NCBI GenBank assembly: GCA_031177795.1
Contig: JAPSKG010000025.1
Coordinates: forward strand, 1-14,795
From: Domibacillus sp.
GTDB taxonomy: Bacteria; Bacillota; Bacilli; Bacillales; Domibacillaceae
Direction of reading: 5' to 3'
DNA: 14,795 nucleotides
Shown here piece by piece: positions 12,993 through 14,795 of the stretch; position 1 is the first letter of the stretch, and the number at the start of each line of letters is the position of its first letter. The translations under genes and the position numbers were made by a program. Below the pieces are notes generated by a model. That model had not been told where the DNA came from. It was given only the letters and a program-made list of their open reading frames with translations, and did not search any database.

Positions 12993-13979
12993 TTGGAATT
13001 AAAGTTTATTAAAGGCCATGGCTCTGGAAATGATTTTTTATTGATCGATGAATGGACATATGGCTATTCTTTTACAGAAAACAATCGGCGCGAGCTGGCC
13101 ATGGCTCTGTGCAACCGCGAAACAGGAATTGGAGCAGACGGAATTGTCTTTGTTATGGCAAGTGCCCATGCTGATGCGAAAATGCGCATTTTTAATAGTG
13201 ATGGTTCGGAAGCTTCGATGTGTGGAAATGGGCTTCGCCTGCACGGCCGGTATGTATTGGATAAATTGGGACGAAATGAGATTGTTGTTGAAACAAATAA
13301 AGCAGACTTATATGTAAAGCGTGATGGTGAAATTTCTGAAAGTGTTCCGGCATACCGTGTTGAAATTTCTCCCGTTTTATTTGATTTAAAAGAATTGCCA
13401 ATGACAATTGGCAAAAACCGCTTGTTTGATGAAATTGTTCCGGAACTATCTGATTCGATCCGCTTTTCAGCTGTGGCAGTGCCAAACCCGCATTTAATAG
13501 CTGTGGGAGGGCGTGAGTTAATTGCTTCTGGCGAGCAAAAGCGAATTGCTGAAATGCTGAACGGCAAAAACAGCATTACACCGGATGGCGTGAACGTTAG
13601 CTTTGTTCATCCTATTCAGGATGGTGTTATTTATGTCCGGACTTTTGAACGGGGTGTAGGTTTTACAAATGCTTGCGGCACGGCAATGTCTGCTTCAACA
13701 TTAATTACGTGCCAGCTTGGTTTAAATAACTATGAAACACCGGTTGAAGTGTATAATAACGGAGGAAAAGTTCGCTGTGAAGTTCATCAGCATGAAGCCG
13801 GCCGCTTTTCAATTGATTTAATTGGCAATGGAACTTATATTTTTGAAGGAACTATTCAGCTAGCATTGGAGAATCCGCAAGATTTTCAAGTAAAGAACCA
13901 AAAAGCTTTTGCTGAGCAATTGGATTACGAGCGTCTTCGAGAAAAAGCTGAGTCGTATTTGGCGGCGCATGTTTTTTAA
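12993..13979 (+). CDS. dapF: Diaminopimelate epimerase, long Firmicutes form
   Basis: DapF converts LL- to meso-diaminopimelate, for lysine and for peptidoglycan cross-links. The start is TTG 12993, with AAAGAGG (12977-12983) and a 9-nt gap, giving MELKFIKGHGSGNDF. The two catalytic cysteines are present: Cys77 in SMCGNGLR and Cys228 in NACGTAMSAST. The surrounding motifs NRETGIGADGI, FNSDGSEAS, NPHLIAVGG, PDGVNVSFV and RTFERGVGFTNACGT support a working fold. At 328 residues it exceeds the roughly 270-285 of B. subtilis and E. coli DapF and fits the longer form of some Firmicutes. The G-T-G-A of the second Cys loop is replaced by GTAM. It is monocistronic. A broader PhzF-like isomerase role is unlikely given both cysteines. 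Confidence 0.93.
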   Translation: MELKFIKGHGSGNDFLLIDEWTYGYSFTENNRRELAMALCNRETGIGADGIVFVMASAHADAKMRIFNSDGSEASMCGNGLRLHGRYVLDKLGRNEIVVETNKADLYVKRDGEISESVPAYRVEISPVLFDLKELPMTIGKNRLFDEIVPELSDSIRFSAVAVPNPHLIAVGGRELIASGEQKRIAEMLNGKNSITPDGVNVSFVHPIQDGVIYVRTFERGVGFTNACGTAMSASTLITCQLGLNNYETPVEVYNNGGKVRCEVHQHEAGRFSIDLIGNGTYIFEGTIQLALENPQDFQVKNQKAFAEQLDYERLREKAESYLAAHVF

Positions 13980-14006
13980 TCCAGGAAAAATTCCTGGATT
14001 TTTTTT
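13978..14006 (+). terminator. Intrinsic terminator after dapF
   Basis: AATCCAGGAA (13978-13987) pairs with TTCCTGGATT (13991-14000), 10 bp with an AAA loop, followed by six more T. It begins inside the stop codon. Confidence 0.9.
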
Positions 14007-14054
14007 CTTTTCATGAGTATGTATAGTTTTAAAATAAAGAAAGGAAGATGGCAA

Positions 14055-14720
14055 TTGCAGAAAAAAAACTGGCGCCCCTTTGTTTATTACGGATTGCTTT
14101 TTCTTTTTTTAGTTTTTTTTACCTGGTCCTTTTTTGAAGTAGTGGATGCTCTTAAGAAAAATGAAGTTTCTGCATTTGACGAATTGATTATTAAGGAAGT
14201 GCAGTCCTGGGTGAATGAAGGGCGCACGCCCAAAATGATTTTTATTACCGGCCTTGCATCTGTTCCTTTTTTATCAACTGCGACAATTTCCATAACAGCG
14301 TTTCTTTTTCTACAAAAACGTGTCGGCTGGGCGATTTTCTTTGGTTTAGTGAATACACTGGGTGGGCTATTTAATAAGTTTTTAAAAGAGTTGTTTCAAC
14401 GGGAGCGGCCGAGTATTCTGCCTTTAATTGAACAGGGCGGATACAGTTTCCCAAGCGGCCATTCGATGGGATCTTTTATCTTTTATGGTGCGCTTTCATT
14501 TATGTTGTTCCAGTTAGTAAAAGGAAAATGGAAAAAAACAATTGCTGCGCTTTTGGCAGCGTGCATGATTTTCTTGATTGGCTTAACGAGAATTTACCTC
14601 GGAGTCCACTATCCCACTGATGTGATTGCCGGGTTTTCAGCCGGTGCTGCCTGGCTGTTTTTCTGCATGATGCTGTTTCATTTCGGCGAATACAGGCTTC
14701 AAAAAAAGCTTCCCAAATAA
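14055..14720 (+). CDS. PAP2-family membrane phosphatase
   Basis: I place the start at TTG 14055, with AAAGGAAG (14040-14047) and a 7-nt gap, for 221 residues beginning MQKKNWRPF. The frame extends to ATG 14013, but that codon sits just after the dapF terminator T-run with no SD. The three PAP2 signature motifs are complete: KELFQRERP (Lys111, Arg118), PSGH (133-136, catalytic His136) and TRIYLGVHYPTD (Arg179, His185, Asp189). About six transmembrane helices place the active site on the outer face. Family members dephosphorylate undecaprenyl pyrophosphate, phosphatidylglycerol phosphate or phosphatidate; which one applies cannot be told from the sequence. No promoter was fixed. The gene ends inside its own terminator stem. 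Confidence 0.92.
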   Translation: MQKKNWRPFVYYGLLFLFLVFFTWSFFEVVDALKKNEVSAFDELIIKEVQSWVNEGRTPKMIFITGLASVPFLSTATISITAFLFLQKRVGWAIFFGLVNTLGGLFNKFLKELFQRERPSILPLIEQGGYSFPSGHSMGSFIFYGALSFMLFQLVKGKWKKTIAALLAACMIFLIGLTRIYLGVHYPTDVIAGFSAGAAWLFFCMMLFHFGEYRLQKKLPK

Positions 14721-14734
14721 GGGGGAAGCTTTTT
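14703..14734 (+). terminator. Intrinsic terminator after the PAP2 gene
   Basis: AAAAAGCTTCCC (14703-14714) pairs with GGGAAGCTTTTT (14723-14734), 12 bp. The 5' arm lies within the last codons of the gene. Confidence 0.88.
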
Positions 14735-14764
14735 AACTGTTTTTTTTGGGTAAAGAAAACATTC

Positions 14765-14780
14765 TGGCACGGTTTTTGCA
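14765..14780 (+). promoter_or_regulatory. Sigma-54 (SigL) promoter reading out of the window
   Basis: TGGCAC (14765-14770), five bases, then TTGCA (14776-14780) matches the consensus TGGCAC-N5-TTGCW exactly, with the -24 GG and -12 GC in register. Transcription would begin near 14791, so the target gene lies to the right, outside the window. Confidence 0.75.
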
Positions 14781-14795
14781 TAATAACTTTTGAAG

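Noticed and set aside
1..14795. CRISPR arrays, insertion sequences, rRNA genes or prophage genes
   Set aside because: I saw no spaced direct repeats, transposase-like proteins, rRNA segments or phage proteins. The only long repeat is the SH3b duplication.

Overview
The window is AT-rich DNA of Bacillaceae type (low-GC Gram-positive). The evidence is strong Shine-Dalgarno (SD) sequences, frequent TTG/GTG starts, U-tailed hairpin terminators after most genes, an FMN riboswitch ahead of a ribD-ribE-ribBA-ribH operon, and a YtdI-type NAD kinase very like that of Bacillus subtilis. I cannot name the species from the sequence.

Layout. (1) 26-3474: a secreted double-SH3b protein with a BamE-like tail, then a cytoplasmic PAS-PAS-PAS-GGDEF-EAL cyclic-di-GMP protein, each followed by a terminator. 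(2) 3600-4371: a small Cys/His-rich protein on the + strand converges on a three-helix membrane protein on the - strand. The membrane gene has a sigma-B-like promoter. (3) 4272-4757 is an AT-rich gap, followed by a short-chain dehydrogenase (+) that converges on the NAD kinase (-) across a shared terminator. (4) 6518-7198: a GNAT acetyltransferase (-) with its own terminator. (5) 7199-7782 has no conventional gene but is full of structure. On the - strand, in the apparent leader of the acetyltransferase, it holds a possible 24-codon ORF whose SD can be sequestered, a 72-nt tRNA-like cloverleaf, and an 11-bp inverted repeat that would compete with the cloverleaf acceptor stem. On the + strand it holds an 18-bp palindrome and two tiny stop-start-coupled ORFs. 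(6) 7783-11534: sigma-A promoter, FMN riboswitch, intrinsic terminator and the four riboflavin genes. (7) 11511-14734: an AzgA/NCS2-like permease with its own extended -10 promoter, then dapF, then a PAP2 phosphatase, each ending in a terminator. (8) 14765-14780: a consensus sigma-54 promoter reading out of the window.

How it fits together. The riboflavin operon turns GTP and ribulose 5-phosphate into riboflavin and is switched off by FMN through premature termination. The permease, probably for a nucleobase, sits directly downstream but has its own promoter. dapF (meso-diaminopimelate for peptidoglycan and lysine) and the PAP2 enzyme (lipid pyrophosphate or phosphate hydrolysis) suggest cell-envelope functions. 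The most unusual part is the tRNA-like element and its competing hairpin upstream of the acetyltransferase. The consensus sigma-54 promoter at the right edge also deserves attention.
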